A DNA stretch of 64,000 bases, taken from NCBI RefSeq assembly GCF_022201045.2, contig NC_068558.1, positions 34,739,501-34,803,500 of the forward strand, read 5' to 3'. Made by a program: the position numbers and the translations under genes. The notes below the pieces were generated by a model. That model had not been told where the DNA came from. It did not search any database and worked only from the letters and a program-made list of their open reading frames with translations. How positions within the stretch are numbered: the first letter of the stretch is position 1; the number at the start of each line of letters is the position of its first letter. Shown here piece by piece: positions 1 through 17,752 of the stretch. Source of the DNA: Citrus sinensis (taxonomy: Eukaryota > Streptophyta > Magnoliopsida > Sapindales > Rutaceae).

Positions 1-391
1 TCACCATTATGAGCAGGCCCCGGATGATAAACTCATACACCGCAGGTTTGTTATTATGTTCGTATGTTTCTTGAGTTAGTGTATATATGTTAGTGCATTG
101 CATATTGTTACTTAGCATTATGAATTGTGTGGGATGGGTCCATTTTCATGGTGTAGGAATGTGACATTAGGCTTGGCCGGAGCAGCGCTGGGCTTGAACG
201 TCATTGGTGATCGGAATGCAAATGCGGCAGCGCGGAGGCCTCCGCCGCCTCCACCGGAGGAGAAGAAGGACCCAAATGTGAGTGGCGTGCAAGCAAAGGT
301 ATTAGCTAGCAAGAAGAGGAAGGAGGCCATGAAGCAAGCTGTGGCCAAGCTTAGAGAGAAAGGAAAGCCCGTAAATGGGCCTTCTGAATAG
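1..391 (+). CDS. 3' end of a small conserved plant protein gene (partial)
   Basis: Two exons are visible: 1-45, cut by the window edge, and 157-391, separated by a GT-AG intron at 46-156. The frame crosses the splice cleanly: the upstream exon reads HHYEQAPDDKLIHR and continues into NVTLGLAGAALGLNVIGD. The C-terminal exon has a small hydrophobic Gly/Ala stretch, a run of six prolines followed by EEKKDPN, and a Lys/Arg-rich helix-like tail ending KPVNGPSE, then TAG. I do not recognise the family with confidence; the glycine-alanine segment and basic tail suggest a short organelle- or membrane-associated protein, but no function is claimed. A CT-microsatellite follows the stop. Confidence 0.7.
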
Positions 392-1973
392 TGCGTGTGT
401 GTCTCTCTCTCTCTCGATGAGACTTGTCACTTATTCGTTTTCATTTTATTTTGTGCAAAGTTTTTTGCATGCAATGACTTGAAGAGTCAATATGGATTCC
501 TTTATATTGGTATTGGGAAGAAATTTATCAAGAGTTGCATCTATTTTATATAAATTATAATAATAATAATATAGCTTTTGAATTGTTTTAGTACGCATGT
601 ATATGGTGTAGTATCTCTGTGCTTCAACTGACATTGTAAACATGTCGCCTTGGTTGCTCGAATTCATGATGTTTCCACTCTGGCACATCAATTGAGAATG
701 GGAGATTGCTATTTGCCCCTTAAATGAAATTTCTTTTCAGCAACGACTTTGTAATTTTCATAATACTTTTGTTTTACCTTTTGACATTTGGCATAACATC
801 CATTCATCCGTAAGCTAATGATTTTTTTTTTTTTGGAGTTGTTTTAATTTTTATATTATTGCAATTATGTATTAATACCGACCATAACAGAAAATTTTGC
901 AAATGGCAAATGAAAGGTAGTGGATGATAGTTTAATTAATCACTAAACTAGTATCTGCCACGGTGCAATAATTGCATCACTTGAAAGCATTTCATGGACG
1001 TTTCATACACTTCAGATTTTGCTCACGGCAATGACCATGGGCTAGAGGCCCACTAAATCCAATTCCAGCCCAAACTAAGAACAGCGCAATTGTTTGGCCC
1101 ATAAAGATAGGTCTGGTTGATTTTCTGACGTAGATGAAAGTTTGGACGAGACTAGAAAGCTCCAGTTGCTGATTAAAGATCAACATTTCTCTTTAGTTAA
1201 AATCTAACGGCCGTATGTAAATTCTGAATACAAAATCTCTGAATATGACCGAAGAGTACCAAGACCTGTTTACATGCACTAAAGCAAACTCTGCAATACA
1301 TTGTTTTACAAAATCTTCATGTCCATTCCCTTTACATTGCATTGCTTAACAAAATCTCCATGTCCATCCCCTTTATATTGCTCCAGCTTTCAAGTTATTC
1401 GCAAAGATGGTACACAGAAGTTCCAAAAAAAAAAGTGTTTATGCTGACGTACATATGCATAAAGCATGGTGGGATTGCACTGGGGTAATACAATTTTGGT
1501 GCGTGGCAGAGCAGAAGTTGCTTGTATGGCTCTCACTCGAGCTTCTTGAGCTTGATACGACCATGGGAATCTAGACACACTGAAGGTTTTCTGCTTCTGA
1601 GGAGAACATAGATGCTGCAAATGAACAGGAAAACGTAGTGAAAACGAAGATGCAGAAAAGATAACAAAACTTTCATTTCCTTTACTTTTCTTATCCACTA
1701 AACTTTTTCTAGGAAAAGTGAATCAAACAGAATGTTAATGACTATAATCCATGCTCTCAAAACCGCGAGAGTATGTAACATTTATCCAAAATTGACAACT
1801 TATGGATTCTACATGACCTAGGCTTTTCATACTCTAAAGCACAATCCAAAGAATGATGTATGCAGATAACTTGAGCAATTGAATGTAGCAGTTACCTTCG
1901 GCGCAAGACGTTAAACGCAACCAATAAATCTTTCTGAGTGCTCACAAACTCCCAAGCCAGCGGAAGGTTTTCC
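392..1973. other. Intergenic spacer and probable 3' UTR of the PPR gene
   Basis: AT-rich spacer between two genes whose 3' ends face each other. No convincing coding exon was seen; open frames here are short and low in complexity. At 1309-1382 there is an imperfect direct duplication with a period of 41 bases (the motif caaaatcttcatgtccattcc recurs as caaaatctccatgtccatccc). The part to the right of about 1380 probably contains the 3' UTR of the minus-strand PPR gene. Confidence 0.4.
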
Positions 1974-4205
1974 CTAGTTCTGATCATCGTTGATGTTTTG
2001 ATTTCCAATTTTAAAGGTTGCTTTTCTTTCTTGTAATTGATCATACTAGCACTGAATCAGCTTTTTACCTGAATGAAGACAATAACACGATAAACTTCAT
2101 AGTTCGTATCATAAGTTCAAAACTCAAGTTCATTAAAAAAGTCTTAAGTTTCACAAACATTTGTAATATAACGCCCAATGAGTTCCAAGCTATAAAATCT
2201 CTTTAATCAGAACTCTCCAAGTGCACAACCAATGATGTCAAAAATCATTGGCTATTGGCACTAATATAATGTTGCAACAGTAAAAATAGTCAGCAGAGAA
2301 AACCCAGTCTTGTGAAAAATTCTCACATACCAGCAAATCAACACTAGCATGAGATGAAGAAGGTACTCCGAATACCTGAATTTTCCTTCATAGCAATCAT
2401 TTTATTTTCCAGATTTTGAGCAGCCTCAGTCATTCCCAGTGCATTGTAGGCTTGGATCATCGTGGCAAACGTGATATTATCAGGCACACAATGTCTTTCT
2501 TTCATTGTCAAAAACAACTCACCCATCTTCTCTACATCACCAGCCTGACCATAGGCACTGATGATGCAGTTGAAAAATGGAGTATCCAGTATTACATCCG
2601 AATTCTCTACCTGCCTCAAAATTGAATCAACCTTCATAATAAGCCCAGCTTTACTGTAAGCACTAACTAGAGAGCAGTATGTAATGGAGTTAGGTTTCAT
2701 TCCCCTATGTTTCATTTTCTTGAAGTATTCCTCCATTTTCTCAATGTGTCCGGCCTTCCCAAATGTCTCGATAACTATATTATAAGTAACAACTGTAGGG
2801 AAGAAGAATCTTTTCTGCATGAAATCCATAACAGACCTCATCTTATCATACATTCCTGCTCTTCCATATGACTTAGTTAGGATATTTAATGTCTGAATGT
2901 CTGCCTTCACTCCCATAAGATTAAATTCGTTGTACCATTTCTCCATTTTCTCAATGTTCCCACTATTCCCATAAGCTGAAATCATTGAATTTAATGTGAA
3001 AATATCAGGATGGCAGCCGCCACTTTCAACCATAGCAGAAAACGAGCTCTCCATCTCTTCAAACTTTTTAGCCTTGCCATATCCATCAATAATTGTATTA
3101 GATGTAACTGCGCTACATTCAATTCCTAGATAAGACATCTCAGCAAGAATTTTTTCAATCAGATCAAATCGATGGAACTTCGTGCAAGATTTGATAAGAA
3201 TAGAATATGTATATACATCAGGTTTGCAGGCTGAGACTGATTTCATATCATTTATGGTTGAAAACGCCTCATCAAGAAGGCCACTATGGCCATAAGCACT
3301 CACAAGAGCTGTATAAACATCAACACTCGGTTTCAGCCCATCAGACAACATGACCTCAAACAGCAAACTTGCCTGATCAGGTTGCTTGCACTTGCCAAGC
3401 ATTACTATAAGCTTTGTAAATGTTTGACATCTTGCTTGATACCACTGCTGCTGACGCAGAAGTCCAAAAATCTATGATAGGGAATAGGTTTTTATTTCAG
3501 AAGAAAGAACAAAATAGTTGAAGTACAACCAAAGTAGCAACTATGTATCAATACACATAAAACTCAACAAGACATGTAAAGTTATGCATACAAACTGATG
3601 TGGCAACTAGTATGACAATAATTTATGGATATTACTCAATGAGCAATGATCTAGTGTGCAAGTTGCCCATATTATATTCTGCAACACTATTGCATAACTT
3701 TGTCTGGTTTAATCCCCAACGTCAACATTATCCACACTGAGTTTTAAAATTGTGCTACCTGTACAGTTGTGCACGTATAATTAATGAAGTAGCTAACTAA
3801 ATCATAAACATACTTGTCACAACTCCACGTTAAATATGGAGACACATGAAAACCCCATAACCCAGTAAAACTAAAAAAACTATAAAAAGAAAAAGAAAAA
3901 AATCAAACCTTGAGAGCAAGTTGCCATTTCTTTTGTTTGATAGCCTCATCAAGAGCTTCTAAAACTGGTTTAGGCCACAAATTTTTGTACTTCTTCGAGC
4001 TCACTTTCTTTTCGATATTCTTAATGGCAAATTCAGTTCTCAGAATCTTAGACAAGTCCTTCTCTGCCTCTTTCTGGATTCCCAGTTCTTGGATTGGACC
4101 AGGGCTCCGCTTTATTGCTTGGATTCGGAAAACGGGTTCCTTGTAGAATTTTGGTGGGTGAGCGGTGGTGGTTGGATGGGTGAAGATTGAAGTGGAGAGG
4201 CGCAT
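1974..4205 (-). CDS. P-class pentatricopeptide repeat protein, At3g53170-like
   Basis: Organelle RNA-binding PPR protein, read on the minus strand. Exon 1 (4205-3909, 99 codons) starts MRLSTSIFTHP, a Ser/Thr/His/Pro-rich leader consistent with a transit peptide, and includes RILRTE-like and LWPKPVLEALDEAIK segments. Exon 2 (3471-2376) encodes about ten 35-residue P-type PPR motifs (for example VDVYTALVSAYGHSGLLDEA and VTYNIVIETFGKAGHIEKM). Order and wording closely follow what I remember of Arabidopsis At3g53170. Exon 2 ends at a good donor (TTCAG/GTATTC). A weak candidate last exon, 2029-1974, keeps phase and ends in TAG after 17 codons; if the intron is retained the protein stops at 2344 instead. 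No DYW or SMR domain was seen. The C-terminus is the uncertain part. Confidence 0.85.
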
Positions 4206-4800
4206 GTTGGAGGAACTAGAAGGTTTTGATAAATCACCAGCGGCAAAGGTAGCAAACGCCGCCTCAGCATTACAGAAGTTGAGGAGTGGTGATGGGTTGT
4301 GCTGGCGGGATTATGTTTCAGAATCTGCATCAAATATTCCAATCAGCACAACAACCTAAAAAACTGAATTCTAGTGAGAATAATACTCGTGACCAAGACA
4401 AAAAGTATCTTATTTTACCGGTCCACTTCTAATCTTATTCTTACTCACAATGAATCCACAAGTTTGTGCCAACCCCATATGCACAAATACACATTCATTA
4501 CCTCTTTTGCACATGTCATTTTATGGCAAGCACATAAGACAGGTACAACAATGTACTTCTAAGAAAGCTAAAGTTTTATTCAAAGACAACTCCAAAAAAG
4601 AAACCAAGATAAAATACAAGTCAAAATTTTGGGTAGCAGCAAGCATCCGACAGCAGTATTTCAAAATCTGTAATTAAAAAAGATTTGAATAAAAAAGCCA
4701 AAACAGAAACTAACCTTTACAAATGGCAAACGGCCAGCAGCAGGGACGGTAGTAGATGGCGCGAAGAGCAGTGGGTTTGTGAGCCACTGAGCTTCAGCGT
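4206..4800 (-). other. 5' leader of the PPR gene with a leader intron
   Basis: On the minus strand a donor at about 4716 (GTAAAG/GTTAGT) and an acceptor at about 4359 (TTTTTTAG/GTTGTT) suggest a 5' UTR exon near 4717-4800 spliced to the exon holding the start codon at 4205. An alternative in-frame extension upstream of 4205 was not found. Confidence 0.45.
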
Positions 4801-4829
4801 TTTCCCTTTAGCATTCGGTTTTTTGGATA

Positions 4830-5288
4830 AGAAATGAATGATGAACCGAACCAAACACAAACCGTTTTGAATTTTTCTCACTTTTATGCCATGTTAAAAT
4901 CAATTATTATCCACGAATATTAAAAAAGATAAAAAGTAGAATAATAATTTAATTTATAAATATTAATTATAATCTCATATAATATGAGTTATATTCTTAA
5001 ATAATAATTTTATGTTATAAAAAATTAATTATTAAAAAATTATGGGTACCTAGAGCAAGTAAAGTTTATTATAGGGTACATAAATAAGGAAGAAATTGAT
5101 TTATTATTAAGTTAAATAAAAAAAATTTTAAAAATCAAAATTTTTAAGTAACTCGATTTAGTTGATTATAAGAAAAAAAAGATAAAAGAAAGAGTAACAA
5201 ATGATAAAATTAATGTGACATTTTGATTAATTATTAATATCAAGGTAGTTATTAATATTTAGTATGAAGAGTAAATATTAATAATTAA
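4830..5288. other. AT-rich spacer between divergent PPR and HAD genes
   Basis: Very AT-rich sequence with no coding frame that I trust. It separates the probable 5' end of the minus-strand PPR gene from a short MITE and the 5' region of the HAD gene. Confidence 0.4.
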
Positions 5289-5490
5289 AGTGATGATACA
5301 ACCACAAATTTTTGTACAAATTTATTTTGTATAAATTGATATCTTATTAATTCATTAGTTGAATAAAAATATAAAATAATAAAAATAAATCATGTGAGTT
5401 AAGATATATTTAATTCAACCAATGAATTAACGTCACATCAATTTATACAAAATAAATTTATATAAGAGTTTGTGACTATATTATTATTCT
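5289..5490. mobile_element. Short MITE with long inverted repeats, Mutator-like
   Basis: A 202-bp palindromic element. The left arm (agtgatgataca, then aaatttattttgtataaattgat and ttaattcattagttgaat) is repeated as an inverted copy at the right end, giving arms of about 75 bp. It is flanked by near-identical 9-bp direct repeats, aataattaa (5280-5288) and aacaattaa (5491-5499), one mismatch, which is the target-site length of Mutator-like elements. It carries no coding capacity. Confidence 0.7.
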
Positions 5491-5853
5491 AACAATTAAT
5501 ATGGTTTAGAACTAATATCGAGATAACACGAGGCTGTCGTAGGTGGGGAAGTAAAAGAAAATTAAAAAAATTGGTATCGTTGCAGATTGTTTTAAAAATA
5601 GGGACTCCTATGATATTTTACTCTATTAGCCTATTAGGCTTATTTCTCATTTTCTTCTCTCTCCTCACTGTCTAAAGGCTCTCGCCGGACTGCTTCTGGC
5701 TACAGTTGGTTTTTAATTGAAGTTGAAAAGCTGCTTGTAGCCAGTTCCATAGACCTCAAAATTGAAACTGTTTTCTGAATTCTGAAAACCCCCCAAAAAA
5801 AAAAAAAAAAATTTAAAATTTAAAAATTTAAAAATAAAAATAAGAAATAAACA

Positions 5854-8800
5854 ATGATTGCAAAATGCTCTGTTCAATCCAATGACCCTCACCTTTTTCA
5901 GACCCTCAACGGACTTCGCCATATCGCCGAAACGCGCCGTTTCAAGGTAATCAAACCAAATGTCACCTTACTTTTCCCCATTTTTCAGCTTCTCCCAAAA
6001 TTTAAATGTTTTGCCCAGTGTCAGTTTTGTCATTTCATTTGTGTGGCGCTCGTATCTGAATTTTAGTTTTCTATCATTTATTTCAAGTGATGTTGGCTGC
6101 TGAATTAGATAGCTTTAATTGCTCAAAAATATTGAAAAATAATTATGTTTTAAGTAAAGCAAGAAATCTTTTTATGGTTAAAGGGTGCGTGTGTGTTTGT
6201 TTAGAAGTTCATTTGCAAATTGGCTAAACAGCTTTGGTTGACTATGCAAAAGTGCTTTTTTGGATTAAAATGCAATTACAGTGCTTATTCTCCTTAACTA
6301 GTAATTAAGTTGGAGCTTTTTTCTTTTTTAAATAGTAATTTTAAAATGTGGTTTTCGAGTTAGAAAAAAAATTCAATTGCTTTTTGGAGAAACACCAGAT
6401 AATTAGTATTTTTTATGTGTTTACATGTTTTCAAAATATGTTAATCTGTTGGTGGTGTGGGTGCAGGCATGGCTGTTGGATCAATTTGGGGTTCTTCATG
6501 ATGGAAAAAAACCTTATCCCGGTGCAATTTCTACATGTAAGTTTTCACATGAGAGATTTGGCATTTGGGGTTAGCTTTTCTAAAGATAATATCATACATA
6601 ATACGTTAGCTTTCCAGGATTGTTAGTATGTTTGTGGTGGATACTCATTTCATTGGAATGCTTAAGCTTTTAGCTTGCATTCCATCATGTGCTAATAACC
6701 ATGTGTCTTTCTTGATATGTCTCGGATACTCTGTTTTTGTGCATAATGAGTATCATAAGTGTCGGCACATTTTGTCTGGCTACTTGGATTTGTCCACCTT
6801 ACAGCTTCGGATTTTTCGGTTGGACTTTCTGACAAGTATGAATGACACGGTGTCTTAAGAATCTTTTACTTGGTGGCAGTAGAAATGCTGGCAACAACCG
6901 GCGCAAAAATGGTTGTCATTAGTAATTCTTCACGACGTGCTTCAACAACAATAGACAAACTGAAGAGCCTTGGTTTCGATCCCTCGCTTTTTGCGGGAGC
7001 TATCACCAGTGGAGAATTGACTCATCAGTACTTGCTAAGGTTGGTAATAGCATCTTCAGTGATTAAGGACTGAAAAATCATTTATTTCTCAATTTGTAAT
7101 ATGTTAGACTCTGTGATGATTACTATGTAAGTCTATTTAGCAGTTTGCATCTATCAAATTGAGCTACTTAACTTTCTTGTCTCAACTATTAATCTTCTCC
7201 ATTCGTTTCCATTCTCTTGTTCATTCAGCATTATATGCACTTTGAACCAAGCCATCCCTTATTCAAATGGCAGAATTATCCATAACTAGTGCCTGTCAAA
7301 ATTCCATTGGTTTGGTTCACTTACTTTCCTTGAACATTCTAACCTTTTCTCATCATCCTCCTATCTTTTTCATTTCCTGTGATGGGTTATTATTTTTTTT
7401 TTTGCCTCCCTTGAAACTATAATATTGAACATGATTTTCTATGAACCTGTTGCTTTGAGTGGACAAGCACATTTCAAATATTTTGGAATTTATATGAATA
7501 GGAGAGATGATGCTTGGTTTGCAGCTCTAGGAAGGTCTTGCATTCACATGACTTGGAGTGACAGAGGTGCTATATCTCTTGAGGTATGAGCTCTCTGACT
7601 ATTTGTTTGCTGATATTTATTCCCACTTTTTTTTTCCTCCTCAATTTTGCTTAAAAATAAGTCCTCTATTTTGGAAATACTTAGAACTCTTTCTCTCTTT
7701 TTCTGCAATCCTGTAACTTTTTGTGGATACAGGATTTCATGAAATGACATAATTGTGGAGCTTTAACTTAGAAATGATATTCATATAAAGCAAAAACTAA
7801 TGGGGGCAGAATTTTACGTCTTTAACACTCTGGCAATGCTCTGAGGGTTGAATCTAATTGTCCCAAGGGAACCAACTGATTTTAATTTACTGACTTTTTC
7901 TGAGGAATTTTCAGTGTTTAACAACATTATAACGAGAATCACCCAGCAGTGATTGTAATGTTACTTCTTCTCTTGTCATTTGCCCATTCAGATGAGGACA
8001 GTTTTTTTCTTGTTTTGATTGACTGCAGCCATGAATATAACTTTTAAGGAGATATGGTTTTGAATAATTTGGTACATAGTTGAGAGGATATTTTATTATG
8101 TTGCACCACGTAAAAGTTTATTTTATTTTATTGTAGCTTTTGTTTTCTTTTGGTTGTTTGCAGGGTCTAGGCTTAAAAGTTGTGGAAAATGTTGAAGAAG
8201 CTGATTTTATCTTAGCTCATGGTACTGAAGGCATGGGGCTTCCTTCTGGAGATGTACGCCCAATGAGTCTTCAGGATCTCGAGAAAATTTTGGAAATTTG
8301 TGCATCTAAGAAAATTCCCATGGTGGTTGCCAATCCAGATTATGTGACTGTCGAAGCTAGGGCTCTGCGTGTCATGCCTGGTAAAGATATTTTAGTTAAT
8401 GAGATCTTCAGACCACACAATGTGGCACAGGAAAGTACATTATATCTAGGATGACAGATTTGATTCTGTTTGATTTAAAAAACTTTAACCTAGTGTCTGT
8501 TGATATTATATACTCATCTCACAAGTTATTGAGTAGGAATTTCTCAATATCTAAGAATTTCACATTTAGGAATTTTATTGGTTTACCATTTGGTTATGAA
8601 TGTATTTTGATCATACTAGGTACATTGGCATCTAAATTTGAAAAGCTTGGGGGTGAAGTGAGATGGATGGGAAAGCCTGATAAGGTGGTGCAATTACTTT
8701 GTTCTCTTTCTAGTAGTGTTATTATCCTTTTCCTGATATTTTTGGACTTTTAGCAGACTGTGTGTGGTAGATGGTGTATGTCTTTAGTCAAACAAACTGA

Positions 8801-9610
8801 CATCCAATAATACGTGTGGCTGTAATGATCATTCTCACATGATATCTTTTGGGTTGCCTTTGGTATAACTTTTGTTTTGCTTTTGGGCCTACCTTCACAG
8901 ATGTTTATTGCATTATATTACTGAATTTGACAACTTTTAGGAAAACCACTTATTACTCACACACTCTTTTGTTATGTCATTTCAATTAACCAAATATTAG
9001 CTATAAGTGCTAAACTCAATACTACTGGCTATTCCCTTCTACTCACCCACACCTCATCAAACACAATTGCACTCCTTTAATTTATTTTTTGTCCAAATAT
9101 GTCAGTGTATTCCAACTTTATCTCAGATTGTAATACATGAATTTATGATTTGGTTAGTTGTGATGGCAACATCATATGTATTTTGAGATTTTGCAGTATA
9201 TAGAAGTAGCTAAATGAAATTGGTGACATCATCACTCTGCATTTGCACTTTCGTTTGATTGTTTACATTCTTTTAACTAGGCTGTCTATTGTCCTTATCT
9301 TTCTGTGGTCATTTTATGTTCTCTGTATTTTCACTCCTTTTAATTATTTCATCAGATAATATATAAATCGGCTATGGCCATGGTTGGTGTGGATGCTTGT
9401 GATTCTATAGCTGTGGGCGACTCTCTTCACCATGATATTAAGGGTGCCAATGCAGCTGGAATCCAGTCCGTATTTATTACTGGAGGGATCCATACAACTG
9501 AACTTGGACTTGGCAGTTATGGAGAAGTTGCAGATCTATCTTCTGTTCAAACTCTTGTATCTAAATATGATGCGTATCCATCATATGTGTTGCCATCATT
9601 TACGTGGTAG
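5854..9610 (+). CDS. HAD-superfamily hydrolase, subclass IIA (seven exons)
   Basis: Exons 5854-5946, 6467-6536, 6880-7039, 7502-7583, 8164-8380, 8620-8684 and 9356-9610 all join in phase at GT-AG sites and give 313 aa. HAD landmarks: motif I WLLDQFGVLHDG (Asp36), motif II VVISNSS (Ser69-Asn70), a cap module in the middle, motif III GKPDK (Lys226) and motif IV AVGDSLHHDIKGA (Asp251, Asp256). This matches the subclass IIA family with the LHDGKKPYPGA signature found in bacteria and plants, whose substrate is unknown. The usual DxD of phosphatases is D-Q-F here, so the general acid/base Asp is missing. A 5' CT-rich leader precedes the ATG. No clear transit peptide was seen, so a cytosolic location is likely. 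Confidence 0.88.
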
Positions 9611-11639
9611 ACTTATTTTGGTAAGCTCTCTTCTTGGGTCTCTGCTATTTGCAATAAGAAACACATTTACTAACTCCTACGACTCCAATATTTAAGAATG
9701 AGAGCTGTTAGCTACTCAGATGGTTTAGCCGGAAAGAGGGGATGAGAGAGTAATTGCATTGGATTAGCTTTTAACAAAACTTCTTTCCCCATCGAAATGA
9801 AAAAAATCTGGACCATGAGGTGAGGAAAGGAACAATGAATGTTTGTGATTTCGTCCTGCCTATATAGAGTCTGGCCAAATTCTGTAATTTGCATGTTGTC
9901 CATAACAAAGGTGATATTGGATCATTGAGCAGACTGTAGATTTTGCCATCATCAATTCTGTTTATCATCTTTACTTCGTACAATCAGTTTTGAAATTTTT
10001 GTTAGCATATTGTCTTTTGAATTTTCAGGGATCTCAAGAATGCAATCATTTTCCTGACAATTTTTCTGGCATCAAATGATAGTTTCTACATTTATGTGTT
10101 GTGAGACAAAAGGATGCGATGCACCTTGAGAGCGGTGGTTCATCCTGATTCAAATTATCCTCAGTTGACTTTCTGAACTTCAGATGTTTTTACGGCATTC
10201 ATCTCATTGTCTTAAACCTTTTATCAACTTTGGTACGGGGTTGAGGCTAAATAAACTCTCTTATCTCATATGAATATGGTAATATCATATAACAATGATC
10301 TTCCATCACCTGATGAGTAAACTCATATGGCAGTGATTAACTGGCCATACATGGCTTCGCATAGTGATTTTTGGTTTGAATCCTGAAGTTCTCATGTTGC
10401 CGTTTCAGATTGAGAAGAAAAATAGAAATTTTCCATCGCGATTTTAGTGTCTTATGTCAAATTTCTTCATCAAGTTCTTATTTTTTAGAAGACAAATCTG
10501 GAATCGGTAGTTCAATTTAATACATTTGTATGGTATCTATCAAATATCAATCATTGATCTCTTGGGTCAAATAAAAATGCAAAATTTATTTATTGCCGGA
10601 TTGTGCCATTAATTGATCCATCTTGATGACCTTTACAAAATAAACTACATATTTCTTGCTGTACTCGTTATTATACTAAATAGTAAATAAAATATTAAGC
10701 TTGTTTTTTTTTATTCTTCGAAAGCAGTTTCTTTTTGACCATCTTGGTGGAGCTTGGTCAAATTTTCATGATACCATGCCTGCAATGAGAATGTTGATTT
10801 TTTTATAAACGATGGAACTTAGCAATTACCTCTCTACAATTTTGGTAAAACTTTGCTACCCATCAAATGAAAGAAATTTTTACAAAAAAAAAAAAAAAAT
10901 TCAATTGCGAGGGAAAGTGTCAATCTCTGATTTGCTATGTCAAAAGTCCCAGAGAGAGTACTGGTACAGGAATGAAAATGTTTTTTAATATTAAAAATGA
11001 AATTCTTAATTAGATAAAATAAAATTGAGATTTTGGTTACATGTTGACTATTAACAGTTTGGTAGTTGACATAATGCCGGCGAGTGATGGTTAATTGGTA
11101 ATGGCACAGAAGCAGCTTATTATTACGTGTACGTAATAATAATAGAATTATTCCAAAGTTTCTAGAAGAAAAAAGATAATAACACATGGATTTCCAATTT
11201 TAATAAAATCATAAATAAACACACAGTTTATATATTTTTACACAAGTTCTACAATCAAGCATCTGCATACGAAAAAAGACATACATAATTTAATTAATTA
11301 ACTATTTTAGTACAAATCAATTAGTAAAGTAGTAAACTTCTCTTTCTCACTATGTACTAAGGTGAGGATTTATATCTCAAAGATTTTCATTTAAATAATT
11401 GAACATAAATTTTACCAATTCTAAGTTCAAGTTTTTAAAAAGTACACCATAATAAAATTATTTTAAATATGACTTTAGTGAAATTTTGATTGTAATATTA
11501 AAAAAAATTATTTTGTATATATTGGAAATATATTAATTTGAAATAAGCTATTTTCAAAATTATAGTGGTCAAATTGTCGACTTGTATTATTGGCAATTTG
11601 GCATTGTACAACAAGCGCTACAATACTGCAACAGTAGAG
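9611..11639. other. Intergenic region between HAD and MPK6 genes
   Basis: AT-rich spacer. The first few hundred bases probably include the 3' UTR of the HAD gene; a CAG-acceptor-like site at about 10029 could reflect a spliced 3' UTR. No coding exon or RNA gene was seen. Confidence 0.4.
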
Positions 11640-12190
11640 TTGGTAAAATTTGATTCGATCCGATTGCTCAACAAAAACACGACATGAATAAATGAGTATG
11701 AATTATCAAATTTGACACAATTATTAAATGGATCGAGTCCGAGTCGATACGATTTTTATATGTCGTATTAGCATTAAAGTTTTTAATTCATTTACCTTAC
11801 CAATAATACGATTATATTTTTTTATTTTAAATTAATTTCTAACTCCTTGTTATTAAAACTCAAGTGTTGGATATGATTATCTCTTTTTATTATTTTTAGA
11901 AAGATAGATATTTATACAAAATTTTATTTATAAAATTTTATATAGATTTAGAACTTTAATAGTATATATATGTGTGTGTGTACGTTTGCGCAAATATTTG
12001 ATGTAAATTTTTATGAATAAATAGATATTGAACAAGTTATTAAGTAACCCATTTATTTTTTGTGTCGAGTTTAAATCTTAATATTTTGATATAATTATTA
12101 ATTGGGTCGGGTTTAGGTTGACCTGAATTTGAGATGGCACGAGAGTGATACGACACAAGCACGATCCGGTGGCCCGTTTTGCTAGTTCTA
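11640..12190. repeat. Degenerate dispersed repeat (cacgac/gtcgggttt type)
   Basis: Contains decayed words such as aacacgacatgaa, gagtcgatacgat and gggtcgggtttaggttgacctg, ending with acgacacaagcacgatccggtggcccgttttg. This resembles a common plant dispersed repeat with alternating cacgacacg and gtcgggttgacccg blocks, in a mutated state. Boundaries are uncertain; no terminal repeats could be fixed. Confidence 0.35.
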
Positions 12191-12462
12191 CGTAACAACA
12201 GGGATCTATTTGAAAACCATTGCAAGATCTATTCTCATTCATGATTTTATTAAAATAAAGATACCTAAATGTTATTACATCCTGACACGAGAAGAACAAA
12301 ATCTCAAAATAATGAAATAAATAAATAAATATAAACCAACAGAATTTAGATCTGTTGACCAAAGAAAATCTTCAATCCTTAACACGAGCACGTAGCATAT
12401 CACTGAGCATGATCCCAGCACTCAAGTAACAAGAAGCCCGGATAAAGAAAGCGAGCGATAAA

Positions 12463-17752
<5,290 letters not shown>

